Assembly (NCBI RefSeq): GCF_003610455.1
Contig: NZ_RAQK01000001.1
Location: 2,523,153 to 2,587,152, forward strand
Source: Sulfitobacter guttiformis
GTDB taxonomy: Bacteria > Pseudomonadota > Alphaproteobacteria > Rhodobacterales > Rhodobacteraceae
Length of the DNA stretch: 64,000 nt
Direction: 5' to 3'
Numbering within the stretch: position 1 is the stretch's first letter; the number at the start of each line of letters is the position of its first letter. This document shows, piece after piece, positions 16,676-26,169 of this stretch. The translations under genes were made by a program, and so were the position numbers. The notes beneath the pieces were generated by a model. That model ran no database searches. It was not told the origin of the DNA and saw only the letters and a program-made list of their open reading frames with translations.

Positions 16676-16869
16676 TATAGAAAATCTGATTGGTTGACGA
16701 AACCTGTCGGCTCAAGAAAATATTGAGCCCAGTGTTCGGATGTCGAAGGGCACTTATCAGCGCCATTCTGTCAGTCGATTAGCTACAATTAGGGAGGGCC
16801 GATCTCACATTGAAACCGCCCCTCCCTACTTTTGTTTGGAATTTTATTGGCGCCAATCTAATGGACTTT

Positions 16870-17103
16870 CTACCGATTGAAACGATCAATAATTTCAGCA
16901 GCTGCGGCCACGTTAAGAGCCTCACGCAGCAGGTCTCGAAATTGATGCACAGGAACGCAGGCCTGCTGCAAAGCGGCAAGGTGGTCTGGCAGGCAGAGTT
17001 CGAGCCAGCCTTCATGAGGACACCCCTCATCCCAGATCAACTCGGTTTTCTGCCCGTTCTTAATCCAGCTGTCTGCCTGTGCCAGAATGGTCACGAGCCC
17101 CAT
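16870..17103 (-). CDS. Probable 5'-truncated hypothetical protein
   Basis: A 77-residue frame from ATG 17103 (MGLVTILAQADSWIKNGQKT, ...EGCPHEGWLELCLPDHLAAL...) has coding-like composition. The frame stays open 15 codons upstream (...QYIRGNAFLDEKIE) without a start before a stop, so the true N-terminus seems lost. This agrees with the remnant character of the stretch after the attachment site. The family is not recognised. Confidence 0.45.
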   Translation of the reverse strand: MGLVTILAQADSWIKNGQKTELIWDEGCPHEGWLELCLPDHLAALQQACVPVHQFRDLLREALNVAAAAEIIDRFNR

Positions 17104-17382
17104 TTCGATCTTCTCATCGAGGAAGGCGTTACCACGTATATATTGTGCTCAGAGTAGCTACTCGCAATTGAAGAGGTTGAGGGCAATCTGGATATGCAGA
17201 AATTGCCGACAGGCCGCTAATGGCGCTTATTAGTATCTTGGGGCAGGGGCGTGAATAATCCTATGGCGTGAGATTTCCGCATGAATATGCGAAGATGGCC
17301 CGCCAATCCTGATTTCGATCAGTTCTGCCCGTTTTAGTTTCTGACAGCCTTGCCGAACAACAGCGACCTAAGAACTACAATC

Positions 17383-17526
17383 ATGTCCCATGAATGTCCC
17401 CATTGTCCACCAAATTTGCCTTCTGATGAAGAGGTTATAACAGAAGCTAAGTTCCGCATAGTTGACCAACACAATATGCGGAAACACCAAAAAAACATAA
17501 TTTCTGTCACAGTTGAGAACTTGTAG
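17383..17526 (+). CDS. Possible 47-residue ORF in gene-poor stretch
   Basis: Reads MSHECPHCPPNLPSDEEVIT... to TAG. It has a C-x2-H/C cluster at the N-terminus but no clear ribosome site. The surrounding 17,104-17,606 has no other gene. It may be chance. Confidence 0.22.
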   Translation: MSHECPHCPPNLPSDEEVITEAKFRIVDQHNMRKHQKNIISVTVENL

Positions 17527-17606
17527 CTTGAAATGAAGCTAAAGGTCTTCGGTCAAATCAGGACGATCCACGAAACACCATCTATCTTCAATAGAGGGCG
17601 ACCCAC

Positions 17607-19340
17607 TTGGAAAATGTCGGAATAAATCATCCCTTAACTGATGTCCGATCAATCCGGTCTGTCTTAGTGAGCCCGGTCCCGTCTTACATAAAACGCTTAC
17701 TGTCAATTATCGCCCTATGTGTCGCGGCTACGCTGGCGACACCTGATTTCCTTACGGCACAAGAGGACACAGCGCTCTGGTATGAAACGGAAACCATCAA
17801 TTCAGGTCTTGAAGCGCCGTCGAAAGATGTGGATCGGAGCTCCCCACGCGCCGCGCTCAGAAGCTTTCTTGAGCTAATTGAAAAGGGCGATCTTTCAGCT
17901 GCCTTACACCTGATGAATCTGTCGGAAATCCCAAAGGAAGAACAACAGGCTCTTGGTTCGCAGCTTGTGTCCGAACTTGCGTCTATCTTCGACCGCAAGC
18001 TCCGGATCAACTGGTCGAGCATTCCGGCTGACCCTTCCGCGCGAACGACCGACCGCGCGGAAGGTCAGGCACTTTCGGAGCCTCGGCGAGACTACTTTCT
18101 AGAAGATCTCGACGTGGATGGCCAAGTCTACGCTATTCGTCTCTCCCGCTACGCAGCACAATCCCCTGACGGCGAATTTGGCGACCCTGTCTGGCTTTTC
18201 TCTCGAGAAACTGTCGATAATATTGATGTCCTCTACGATGCTTTTGGTCCAAGAGCCTTTGAGAGCCACATTCCGGGCGCGTTAAAAGCAAGATTCGGCT
18301 GGTTGAATCTTTGGGAATGGATCGCCCTCCCATTGCTGTTGGGTGCTGTCGTGTGTGTCGGCATGCTTACGTCGAAACTTGTCGGCCTCGGCAAATATAT
18401 ATCCAATCGTCGCGTGCTGAGTCACGCATTCGAACGCGCGTCTTTACCGCTGTCGCTGGTGACAGCATCGATAGCAGCATACTGGCTTCTGGGCTTCATA
18501 GTTTCCCTTTCAGGACCGGTCATCGCAGTCATCACACCAGCGTTGGTAATGCTGTCTGTTGTTGGTTTCAGTCTTGCCGCGCTGCGCGGAATTGATGCGC
18601 TGATCGACCATGTGACCCGCCGCTATCTGGGCGACGATTATGATGCGCCCAGCTCGTCTGAACGGGAGTTCCACACGTCGATGTATGCTATCCGGCGGAT
18701 CATCTTGGTGGCCACGGTCGGCTTCTCACTTGTTTTTGTATTGATGCAGTTCGACATTCTTGCCGACATGGGTCTTACATTGATTGCTTCCGCAGGTGTC
18801 TTGACGGTCATCCTCGGTATTGCCGGTCAAACAACGCTCGGGAATATCGTAGCCTCCCTGCAGATTGCAATTGCGAAGCCTGTGAGGATTGGCGACAGCA
18901 TACAATATGAAGGTGACTGGTGTATCGTCGAATCCATTTACTTCACGTTCATAAGGCTGCGTACATGGGACGAAAGACGGATCATAGTACCGGTCAAATA
19001 TTTTCTTTCCTATCCCTTCAAGAACTGGTCAGTCGTCAATGAACGCATGCTCTGTACGATCCAACTTGTTCTTGATCCGATGGCAGAGGTGGCTGTGCTA
19101 CGCGAGAAATTTGAGGCAATCGCCAAAAGTGATCCCAACGTGATCGAACACGATGAAGTCGTGACATATGTTACCTGCCATTCGTCGAACGGGATGACGG
19201 TTGAGTTCTTCGCGATGGCTCCAGATCCTTCGACAGCCAGAGTAATTGAAATGCGCTTGCGCGAAAAACTTGTAGACTTTGTACGCAGGGAGCACCCTGA
19301 ATGGTGGTGGCGCGAACGCTTCGTCGAAAGCAGAAAGTGA
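17607..19340 (+). CDS. MscS-family mechanosensitive channel
   Basis: A 577-residue inner-membrane channel. After an N-terminal export signal (near residues 30-50) there is a periplasmic domain of about 180 residues, then several membrane helices (about 230-400). The MscS core follows: GVLTVILGIAGQTTLGNIVA (pore helix TM3) then QIAIAKPVRIGDSI, and the cytosolic beta domain with RLRTWDERRIIVPVKYF. Such channels release solutes on hypo-osmotic shock. Start: TTG 17607 has a GAGGG-type site upstream; a GTG at 17667 would remove 20 residues but lacks one. A single-gene unit; a broken IS21 copy follows. Confidence 0.85.
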   Translation: MENVGINHPLTDVRSIRSVLVSPVPSYIKRLLSIIALCVAATLATPDFLTAQEDTALWYETETINSGLEAPSKDVDRSSPRAALRSFLELIEKGDLSAALHLMNLSEIPKEEQQALGSQLVSELASIFDRKLRINWSSIPADPSARTTDRAEGQALSEPRRDYFLEDLDVDGQVYAIRLSRYAAQSPDGEFGDPVWLFSRETVDNIDVLYDAFGPRAFESHIPGALKARFGWLNLWEWIALPLLLGAVVCVGMLTSKLVGLGKYISNRRVLSHAFERASLPLSLVTASIAAYWLLGFIVSLSGPVIAVITPALVMLSVVGFSLAALRGIDALIDHVTRRYLGDDYDAPSSSEREFHTSMYAIRRIILVATVGFSLVFVLMQFDILADMGLTLIASAGVLTVILGIAGQTTLGNIVASLQIAIAKPVRIGDSIQYEGDWCIVESIYFTFIRLRTWDERRIIVPVKYFLSYPFKNWSVVNERMLCTIQLVLDPMAEVAVLREKFEAIAKSDPNVIEHDEVVTYVTCHSSNGMTVEFFAMAPDPSTARVIEMRLREKLVDFVRREHPEWWWRERFVESRK

Positions 19341-19500
19341 GGTGCTAAGAGTAAGCTGTCTGACACAATTGGCTTGAAGCATCGCTGAGGTGCAAAGAAA
19401 GGCAATCACTGCGATTTGGGCTCCGATAAGCCAATAAGTGCGTATTCCGGAGTATCCGCCAACCTGTGCTGCGTTGCTGTGAGGCAATGTTTTTCAATTA

Positions 19501-20130
19501 TCAGGTTTGAGGCATTTCGTAATCTATTTTGCTAATGGTTTTGCGCATGGACTGTCCCTCGAGTTCGAGGCGGTAAGCGTTGTAAACGATGCGATCGAGG
19601 ATCGCGTCTGCGAAGGTCGGCTGCCCGATGACGTCATGCCAGGCTTTGATGGGCAGCTGGCTGGTAATCATGGTTAATCCGCGTCCATAGCGTCCCTCGA
19701 CGGTCTCCATGCAATCTCGGCGTTGCGTGGCGGTCAGCCGGTCTGGCCCCCAGTTCTTGAGGATCAGCAGGGGTGCTTTCGTGGTTCTGCGGAACAAGCG
19801 GGGGAAGCGCCCGTCCATTGCCCGGCAGGCGATTGCAAATTAATCTGCCGTGAGGGGCCATGAGCCAGCTCCGCCTATTCGAAGAGGCCCGGCATTCTCT
19901 TGTAGACCAAGATGACGCCGTCGAGACAGGCCGCTTGCGCCGATGAGCAGCCGAGCCAGGTCTTGCCGCCCCCCGAAGAAGTTAAAGGCGCGCACGTTGC
20001 TGGTGATCCAGTCTGGTAAGGTTTCGGTCCAGGTCGCTTCGGCATGGGTTTAGTTTGAGGCGCCGAGCGTCGCGACAAACAGTTGCGCTGTGGCACCTCC
20101 CTTGCCTGGGATCAATCACATCGATGGCGT
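19501..20130 (-). pseudogene. IS21-family remnant: istA fragment fused to istB
   Basis: From right to left: an IstA-like piece (QLFVATLGASN, stop, then EATWTETLPDWITSNVRAFN). It runs directly into an IstB-like piece with the second half of Walker A (GGKTWLGCSSAQAAC) in another frame. After a further shift comes the IstB C-terminus (ATQRRDCMETVEGRYGRGLT, then QPTFADAILDRIVYNAYRLE). About two thirds of istA and the start of istB are missing, so this is an internally deleted, frameshifted IS21-type element. I could not see terminal inverted repeats. Confidence 0.75.
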
Positions 20131-20443
20131 GCTCAGCATGATCTTGGGTATGTTCTATAGACGAGGATTTGTGGAGCTATTTCAAATTGCCGGAGTTTAA
20201 AGTTCTTTGCGTTGATGCCATGTCGCATGCCTGACCGACGCTGATAGCCTGTGAGACTTGCGGTGTTTGAGCAAGCGCGGCGCGAACAAACCGCAGACAT
20301 CGCTTATCCAAGCCCAAAATATTGACAGCTTTCTATTTCGGCGAGGTGAAAGTGATGTCCAGCCTCAAATTCGCCAAAATCATGGTTCTAAAACAGTATT
20401 GGTTAACAAGAATCGTCAGTTAGAAATTATCGGGAGCAGCACG
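20131..20443. other. Intergenic upstream of histidine kinase
   Basis: About 310 bases, no gene. The open frame of the kinase extends into it, but the ribosome site supports the start at 20444. The kinase promoter is expected here. Confidence 0.45.
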
Positions 20444-21667
20444 ATGGCTAAGACATATACGTTTGAAGCTCTTGGATTGCTGCATGGCAGCATGGACGAG
20501 GGCCTCCTGAACATTAACACTCTTGCAACACGCGTTTTTGGTGTAGCCGTCTCCTTTGTCTCGGTCCTTGAAAGGCAAGAGGGGCGCCAATATATGTCCG
20601 CCCATTCAGGGTCTTGTTTTGACGATCCAGATTTGCATGACATACCAATTGAGGGGTCGATTTGTCAGTATGTACAGGTGAGTCAGCAGACGGTTGCTAT
20701 TCCAGATCTGCTTAAAGATGCCCGCACTCGAAACAGCGAGTTGATATCCAAAACCGGTATGCGTTCCTATCTTGGCAGCCCAATCCATACGACTGCTGGA
20801 AAGGTTATCGGGGCAATTTGCTGCATGGATGAATCCCCACGAAATTGGACACAGGATGAAATAGGTATCCTTGAAGGCATGGCCCGCTGCGTTGACGACA
20901 TCGTGAGTGCGAGGACCTCGGCCTTGGAAGAAAACAAGGCGCGTATAGAGCTGCAAGAAATCATGGAAACCCGGAGTGGGTATATCGCGCACGTCAGTCA
21001 CGAAATCAGGACACCGCTCACAGGTATCATCGGTTCGATTAAACTGCTGAAGGGGGCGAAATCTGAAAAACAATTGAAAAGTCTTATGTCGATACTTGAT
21101 CGATCAGCGGACAAGTTACAGAGTTTTGTGAACGACATCCTTGATTTAGCCAAGCTCGATGCCGGATACTTCGAGATTGTGAAAGAAGAAATGGATATCG
21201 GAAAACTCGCAAGTGATATCTTGAGCGAGTTCACAGCACTGGTAGATACAAAGTCAATTAGCCTTAGTGTCAAAAATCAACTTGATGAAAATCTCTATTT
21301 TGCAGATAGAACAGCGTTTCAAACCATCCTGCAAAATTTGATCGGGAATGCGATTAAATTTACGGATACGGGTTCTGTCACTGTGAGCATAGGTGAAGAT
21401 TCCTATGGGCAAGTTGCCATTAAAGTCATCGACACAGGCATTGGTATCGCGCCGGAGCATCACGAAAAGATCTTCAAGGAGTTCCAACAAGCAGAGTCTG
21501 TCACTGCAAGAACTTACGGGGGAACAGGTCTTGGTATGTCTATAGTCAAACGAATGGTTGAACGGATGGAGGGTACAATCAGTGTCAAAAGCCAGCTTGG
21601 CCAAGGTTCGACATTCTTGATCTTGGTTCCCTTGGAGTTAGCCGCCCAGCGTAAAATTGCGGCTTAA
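20444..21667 (+). CDS. GAF-domain sensor histidine kinase
   Basis: ATG 20444 (MAKTYTFEALGLLHGSMDEG) has GGGAG seven bases upstream, giving 407 residues. Residues about 25-155 form a GAF domain (FVSVLERQEGRQYMSA..., AIPDLLKDARTRNSEL, YLGSPIHTTAGKVIGAICCM). The HisKA dimerisation domain follows with phospho-acceptor HVSHEIRTPLTGIIGS near residue 183. The HATPase domain has N-box NLIGNAIKFTDTG, G1 IDTGIGIAPEH and G2 GGTGLGMSIVKRM. There are no membrane helices, so it is a soluble sensor, perhaps for a small ligand or redox signal. No response regulator is adjacent, so it is an orphan kinase. Confidence 0.88.
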   Translation: MAKTYTFEALGLLHGSMDEGLLNINTLATRVFGVAVSFVSVLERQEGRQYMSAHSGSCFDDPDLHDIPIEGSICQYVQVSQQTVAIPDLLKDARTRNSELISKTGMRSYLGSPIHTTAGKVIGAICCMDESPRNWTQDEIGILEGMARCVDDIVSARTSALEENKARIELQEIMETRSGYIAHVSHEIRTPLTGIIGSIKLLKGAKSEKQLKSLMSILDRSADKLQSFVNDILDLAKLDAGYFEIVKEEMDIGKLASDILSEFTALVDTKSISLSVKNQLDENLYFADRTAFQTILQNLIGNAIKFTDTGSVTVSIGEDSYGQVAIKVIDTGIGIAPEHHEKIFKEFQQAESVTARTYGGTGLGMSIVKRMVERMEGTISVKSQLGQGSTFLILVPLELAAQRKIAA

Positions 21668-22010
21668 CCCGAAGGTTGGACGGCCCCTGCAAACTGCTGG
21701 TCGAGTTTACAGGTCGACAGCCCGACGTGAACAAGTCTCGATGTGACCTGACAGCGCCCCCATCCCTCAGAATTGGGACGGGGGCGGCGCATCCATTGAA
21801 TGATATGGTAATTGTCTATTTTGATGGTGGTGCGAACCGGACATTGGCGCAGTTCAAAGTAGGTCCATTTTGTCCGCTCAGCAGACTGTCGCTTCCCACC
21901 TCGAAAATGGTTTAGTGTGCAAGCGCGAAGAACAGCAGCAAGGAGCCCAAAATGCAAAGATTCAGCAACGCGGCGAATGTCGGCTTTAGCTCTTACACAG
22001 ATCTTCTCCT
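21668..22010. other. Intergenic, no gene seen
   Basis: About 340 bases between the convergent kinase and copA genes. GACAGCGCCCCCATCCC followed by GGGACGGGGGCGGCG could form a GC-rich hairpin near 21,748-21,788 and serve as a terminator. Confidence 0.35.
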
Positions 22011-24344
22011 CTAAAGATCAACCCGCCGAAGGCGAAGCGCGTTACTGATGACAGAGACTGACGATAGGCTCATAGCGGCCGCCGCGATCATCGGTGAGAG
22101 TAGAAGGCCCGTTACGGGGTAAAGCAACCCCGCTGCAATTGGCACGCCAAGCGTGTTGTAGGCGAAGGCGAAGAACAGGTTCTGCTTGATGTTGCGCAGG
22201 GTCGCCCGTGCCAACTTGCGCGCCCGCACGATGCCCATTAGGTCGCCGCCAAGAAGGGTGATCCCGGCGCTTTCCATCGCCACATCGGCGCCGGTACCCA
22301 TGGCAATGCCGACATCGCCGGCGGCGAGCGCGGGTGCGTCGTTCACGCCATCACCTGCCATGGCAATCTTGTGACCATCCCTCCGCAATTGGTCGATCAG
22401 GTCCTTCTTGTCTTCCGGCAGGACGCCCGCACGCACCTCGTCGATGCCGAGCTTGCCCGCCACCGCCAGCGCCGTGCGTTCGTTGTCGCCAGTCGCCATG
22501 ATGACGCGCAGCCCTTGCGCATGGAGTTTCTTGATCGCCTGCGCAGTGCTGTCCTTGATCGGGTCGGCCACGGCCACGATGCCTGCCAGCGTCCCATCAA
22601 CCGCGATGAACATCGCTGTCTTGCCCTCAGTTCGCAGGGTATCGGCCTTTGCCTCGGCCGCGCCCGTGTCCAGCCCCATCTCTTGCATCATTGCGGTGTT
22701 GCCAAGCGCGACGGCGCGTCCGCCGATCTGTCCACGCACACCCTTGCCAGTGATGGCCTCAAAGTCGGATGCATCTTGACGCGCTGCGCCCGCCGCTTCG
22801 GCCCCTTCAACAATTGCTTCGGCCAGAGGATGCTCGGACCCGCGTTCAAGTGCCGCGGCCAGCGACAGCAGGTCTGCTTCGGGTATATCCCCCAGCGCTA
22901 CTGTGTCAGTCAGCGTCGGCTTGCCCATGGTCAGCGTGCCAGTTTTGTCTACGATCAACGTATCGACGCTCGCCATACGTTCCAACGCCTCGGCGTCCTT
23001 GATCAGCACGCCCGCCTGCGCTCCGCGTCCTGCCGCTGTGGTGATCGAGATCGGCGTGGCGAGCCCCAGCGCACAGGGGCATGCGATGATCAACACAGAG
23101 ACGGCTGAAGCGATGGCAAAAACCAGTGCGGGTTCGGGTCCAAAGATCATCCACATCGCAAAGGCAAAGATCGCGGCCCCCACTACCGTTGGAACAAATA
23201 TAGCTGAGACCCGGTCCGCCAGTCCCTGAATCGGGGCACGAGATCGCCGTGCGTTCGACACCATTGTCACGATCTGCGCCAAGACGGTATCAGCACCTAC
23301 TTTGCCCGCTTCCATTACCAGAGAACCGTTCTTGTTGATTGTGGCGCCTGTTACCGCATCGCCTGGGCCTTTCTCGACGGGCATCGCCTCGCCGGTCAGC
23401 ATACTTTCGTCCAAGCTGGAACGCCCCTCGATCACCGTTCCATCCACCGGGACCGCATCGCCGGGGCGCACACGCAGACGATCACCCTCCATGATGTTTT
23501 CGAGCGGCGCGTCGTATTCATTGCCGTCCGGCAGGATCCGCCGCGCGGTCTTTGGCGCGAGGTCAAGAAGCGCGCGGATCGCGTCACCCGTACGTTCGCG
23601 TGCGCGCAGTTCCAGCACCTGACCAACAAAGACCAGCGCAACGATCACCACCGATGCCTCGAAGTATGTGCCGACGCCCTGGCCCATACGATATTGTTCG
23701 GGGAAAAGGCCCGGCAGGAACGTGGCGAAGATCGAATAGAGATAGGCTGCGGAAACACCAAGGCTGATCAGCGTCCACATGTTTGGCGAGCGGTTCACAA
23801 CGGAGTCCCAGCCCCGCTTGAAAAATGGCCATGCTGCCCAAAGCACTATTGGCGTGGCCAGCACAAATTCCAGATAGCTCGCCATCTGATGCCCGATCCA
23901 GTCGCGCACCGGCAGACCGACCATTCCTCCCATCGTCAGGACGATCAGCGGCACCGCCGCGCCCGCCGAAATCCACATTCGGCGGGTGAAATCGGTCAAC
24001 TCCTCGCTTGGCTCGTCCGAGGGCAGCATCGGCTCAAGCGCCATGCCGCAGATCGGGCAGGCCCCAGGCGCGTCGCGGATGATCTCGGGATGCATTGGGC
24101 AGGTGTACTGGACTTCGGCGGGTGCCGCCTTTGTCTGTTCTGCGGCCCGATCCGAGGCGTAGTGCCAAGGGTCAGCCTTGAACTTGGTTTGACATTTTTC
24201 AGAGCAAAAATGGAAAGTCTCGCCTTCAAAATCCGCGTGTCGCCCCTCGGGCTTGACAGCGACCTCCATCCCGCAAACCGGGTCCTTCGCCGCCTCGGTT
24301 CCTGTCGGTATTTCGGACGCAGTGTGATGGTGATCGTGGTTCAT
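22011..24344 (-). CDS. copA: Copper-exporting P1B-type ATPase with YHS and metal-binding N-terminus
   Basis: A 777-residue heavy-metal P-type ATPase. The N-terminus has a His-rich start, a YHS domain ([10 protein letters not shown] ... [12 protein letters not shown]) and a second cysteine-rich motif (YTCPMHPEI ... [12 protein letters not shown]) instead of the usual CxxC ferredoxin-like domains. The transmembrane CPC motif [15 protein letters not shown] lies near residue 423. The phosphorylation site [11 protein letters not shown] is near 466, and the hinge [10 protein letters not shown] and TGDNERTA are present. It exports Cu(I) from the cytoplasm at the cost of ATP. A CueR-type operator sits just upstream of the start. 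It begins a copper cluster with the DUF302, SHOCT and multicopper oxidase genes. Confidence 0.95.
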   Translation of the reverse strand: MNHDHHHTASEIPTGTEAAKDPVCGMEVAVKPEGRHADFEGETFHFCSEKCQTKFKADPWHYASDRAAEQTKAAPAEVQYTCPMHPEIIRDAPGACPICGMALEPMLPSDEPSEELTDFTRRMWISAGAAVPLIVLTMGGMVGLPVRDWIGHQMASYLEFVLATPIVLWAAWPFFKRGWDSVVNRSPNMWTLISLGVSAAYLYSIFATFLPGLFPEQYRMGQGVGTYFEASVVIVALVFVGQVLELRARERTGDAIRALLDLAPKTARRILPDGNEYDAPLENIMEGDRLRVRPGDAVPVDGTVIEGRSSLDESMLTGEAMPVEKGPGDAVTGATINKNGSLVMEAGKVGADTVLAQIVTMVSNARRSRAPIQGLADRVSAIFVPTVVGAAIFAFAMWMIFGPEPALVFAIASAVSVLIIACPCALGLATPISITTAAGRGAQAGVLIKDAEALERMASVDTLIVDKTGTLTMGKPTLTDTVALGDIPEADLLSLAAALERGSEHPLAEAIVEGAEAAGAARQDASDFEAITGKGVRGQIGGRAVALGNTAMMQEMGLDTGAAEAKADTLRTEGKTAMFIAVDGTLAGIVAVADPIKDSTAQAIKKLHAQGLRVIMATGDNERTALAVAGKLGIDEVRAGVLPEDKKDLIDQLRRDGHKIAMAGDGVNDAPALAAGDVGIAMGTGADVAMESAGITLLGGDLMGIVRARKLARATLRNIKQNLFFAFAYNTLGVPIAAGLLYPVTGLLLSPMIAAAAMSLSSVSVISNALRLRRVDL

Positions 24345-24381
24345 GGTGTGCGAACCTTTCTGATTCTATCGTAATACGATG

Positions 24382-24399
24382 GCTCCAAGGACTGGAAGC
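24382..24399 (-). promoter_or_regulatory. CueR/MerR-type operator of copA
   Basis: On the minus strand, TTGAG is followed by GCTTCCAGTCCTTGGAGC and then CATCGTATTACGAT. This is a near-palindrome in a stretched -35/-10 spacer, as in copper-responsive MerR-family promoters (consensus form CTTCCAGT...TGGAAG). No cueR gene is in the window, so the regulator must be elsewhere. Confidence 0.55.
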
Positions 24400-24404
24400 T
24401 CAAG

Positions 24405-25094
24405 TCATTTCCTTTGGTGGTCGGGAGTTCCCTTTTCTGGCTGTTTCCGCAGCGCCACCCAGAGCAGCGGCAAACCGGTCACAAGCCCGAGGCCGAGCAC
24501 CGCCCATGTCGCCCGTCCGAGATCTCCGCTGACCGCCTCGCTACCGAAATGGGCGAGCAGGAAGCTTGCTGGAATGATGCCAACCAGTGTTGCAAGTGCG
24601 AAGCGCCAAGAGTTAATTTTGCTAAGCCCCGCCGCGTAGCTGATTATGTCGAATGATACGAATGGCATTAGGCGGCTGGCCAAGACTGTCGCCGTCAATG
24701 CGGTTTGCGACCCGAGCAGACCGGCATCGACCCGATCACCAAACACCCGTCGCAAGACATCATGCCCCAGAATTCGCGCCAAGCCGAACGCGATCAGCGC
24801 CCCGAGCTCGGCACCGATCACGACCTGCACCGTCCCCCAAATATTTCCGTAGGCTGCCCCAGCCGCCAGCGCGATCGGCGCGCTCGGGACCGGGCTGGCC
24901 ACGACCGCGACGGTCATAAGCGCGACGATCACGACGGGCCCCCAAATGCCTGCGCGCGCCACCAGCATTTCGAGACGCTCGGCGTCCAGCAGCCCACGTG
25001 CCTCGGTGAACAATGATGGCGCGAACTGCCACACACCGAACAGGGCGATCCCGAGGATCGCCAACCCTGCAAGGATCGCCGCGCGCAGACTCAT
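24405..25094 (-). CDS. TVP38/TMEM64 (VTT-domain) membrane protein
   Basis: A 229-residue inner-membrane protein with a first helix (MSLRAAILAGLAILGIALFG) and the VTT/SNARE-associated core. That core comprises VASPVPSAPIALAAGAAYG, then GAELGALIAFGLARILGHDV and ASRLMPFVSFDIISYAAGLS. The last helix is near the C-terminus, followed by a basic tail. Family members affect lipid or membrane homeostasis, and in metal clusters are sometimes annotated as mercuric or copper transport-like, without proof. The start overlaps closely with the DUF302 gene stop (one base between), so they form a leftward operon. Confidence 0.85.
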   Translation of the reverse strand: MSLRAAILAGLAILGIALFGVWQFAPSLFTEARGLLDAERLEMLVARAGIWGPVVIVALMTVAVVASPVPSAPIALAAGAAYGNIWGTVQVVIGAELGALIAFGLARILGHDVLRRVFGDRVDAGLLGSQTALTATVLASRLMPFVSFDIISYAAGLSKINSWRFALATLVGIIPASFLLAHFGSEAVSGDLGRATWAVLGLGLVTGLPLLWVALRKQPEKGTPDHQRK

Positions 25095-25095
25095 C

Positions 25096-25482
25096 TCAGA
25101 TCGCCTTTACGGCCTTAACCAGAAGGTCACGCACCTCGCCCGCGACGGCCGTCAGTTCAGCGTTTTCTATCGCCTGCATCGACGCCACCGGGTCGACGGC
25201 ACTGACCTCAACGCCGCCCTCAACTTCGCGCAGGATGACGTTGCAGGGAAGCATCGCACCGACCCGCGGCTCGATCCCGATCGCCTGATACGCCATCTTC
25301 GGGTTGCAGGCACCGAGAATTCGATAGGCCGGCATCTCGACATCGAGCTTCTTCTTCATCGTCTTTTTGACGTCGATCCCGGTCAGTACGCCGAAGCCAT
25401 GGTCCGCAAGGGCTTGGCGGGTGCGGGCGTCAATGTTGTCGAAAGTGGAGTCTTTGAACATGCGATTGATTGTGTAGCTCAC
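25096..25482 (-). CDS. DUF302 domain protein
   Basis: I start at GTG 25482, which has AAGGA about ten bases upstream; the frame stays open further but lacks support. The 128-residue protein matches DUF302: ARTRQALADHGFGVLTGIDV, then KKKLDVEMPAYRILGACNPK, GAMLPCNVILREVEGGVEV and DPVASMQAIENAELTAVAGE. DUF302 proteins are widespread beside copper and sulfur oxidation genes and may bind metal or thiol groups; the two conserved cysteines (GACNP, LPCNV) fit that. It is divergent from the SHOCT gene, with an FNR-like box between them. Confidence 0.85.
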   Translation of the reverse strand: MSYTINRMFKDSTFDNIDARTRQALADHGFGVLTGIDVKKTMKKKLDVEMPAYRILGACNPKMAYQAIGIEPRVGAMLPCNVILREVEGGVEVSAVDPVASMQAIENAELTAVAGEVRDLLVKAVKAI

Positions 25483-25632
25483 TGAAATGACATCCTTATT
25501 GGTGGGTGTGGAATGCGCTGACTTGGAAAGGCTGCATCGAAATGAGACTTGCGCGGCCATTCCAGTGGAGCCGTCGCGCGATCCGCGCCTGTGTATCTGA
25601 ACTGCATGCTATAGCACTTTATCACTGCCGTC

Positions 25633-25646
25633 CTGATACAGATCAA
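25633..25646. promoter_or_regulatory. FnrL/Crp-Fnr type box
   Basis: CTGATACAGATCAA differs at one base from TTGAT-N4-ATCAA. It lies in the divergent promoter region between the DUF302 gene and the SHOCT gene, so oxygen or redox control of the copper genes is possible. Confidence 0.45.
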
Positions 25647-25723
25647 GGTCTGCGCGCTGTTTTGCTCATATAATCAAACAGAACAAGGGGCCGCAGTTGA
25701 TGCTGCGCAAAAGGAGTTACAGG

Positions 25724-26095
25724 ATGGAATTCAGGAACAAGGCGATTGTCCCGAGCATGGCGGGTGCGCTCTGCGTCGCCGCGACGTCGGCGGTGGCACA
25801 GGTCGGGGAAATCCCGGGTCGAAACAGCTTTTACGATCATGGACATGACATGATGTGGGGGAGTAGCCAATGGGGAGGGTTTGGAATGATGCTTGGGCCG
25901 ATCTTCATGATCCTGATCGTGGTCGGGATCGTTGCCGGGATCATATATCTCCTGCGCCTGTCTGGTGCGGTCGGTCCCGCCGTAAACAATCACGCTGCGC
26001 ACGATCGCGCCTTGTCGCATCTGAAGGAACGCTATGCCAAGGGTGAGATCGATTCTACCGAATTCACTGAACGCAAGAAGCTTCTGGCTGAATGA
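25724..26095 (+). CDS. SHOCT-domain membrane protein
   Basis: ATG 25724 has AAGGAG eight bases upstream; the frame opens 27 bases earlier. The 123-residue product has an N-terminal signal (IVPSMAGALCVAATSAVAQ), then a Met/His/Gly-rich stretch (HGHDMMWGSSQWGGFGMM) and one membrane helix (IFMILIVVGIVAGIIYLLRL). It ends with a SHOCT domain (LSHLKERYAKGEIDSTEF). The Met/His-rich part could bind copper. It is followed 74 bases later by the multicopper oxidase and probably shares its transcript. Confidence 0.85.
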   Translation: MEFRNKAIVPSMAGALCVAATSAVAQVGEIPGRNSFYDHGHDMMWGSSQWGGFGMMLGPIFMILIVVGIVAGIIYLLRLSGAVGPAVNNHAAHDRALSHLKERYAKGEIDSTEFTERKKLLAE

Positions 26096-26169
26096 TACAT
26101 GATGCGTCCTGCCCTTGCAGGACGCGCGGGACCATGGCGGTGCTTCATCCCAACCCTTGAGAGATCAAC

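Noticed and set aside
16810..17157. Plus-strand 115-codon frame
   Set aside because: It is the complement of the more coding-like minus-strand gene remnant at 16870-17103.
22371..23108. Long plus-strand frame antisense to copA
   Set aside because: It is an artefact of high-GC codon bias opposite a clear P-type ATPase gene and has no family resemblance.
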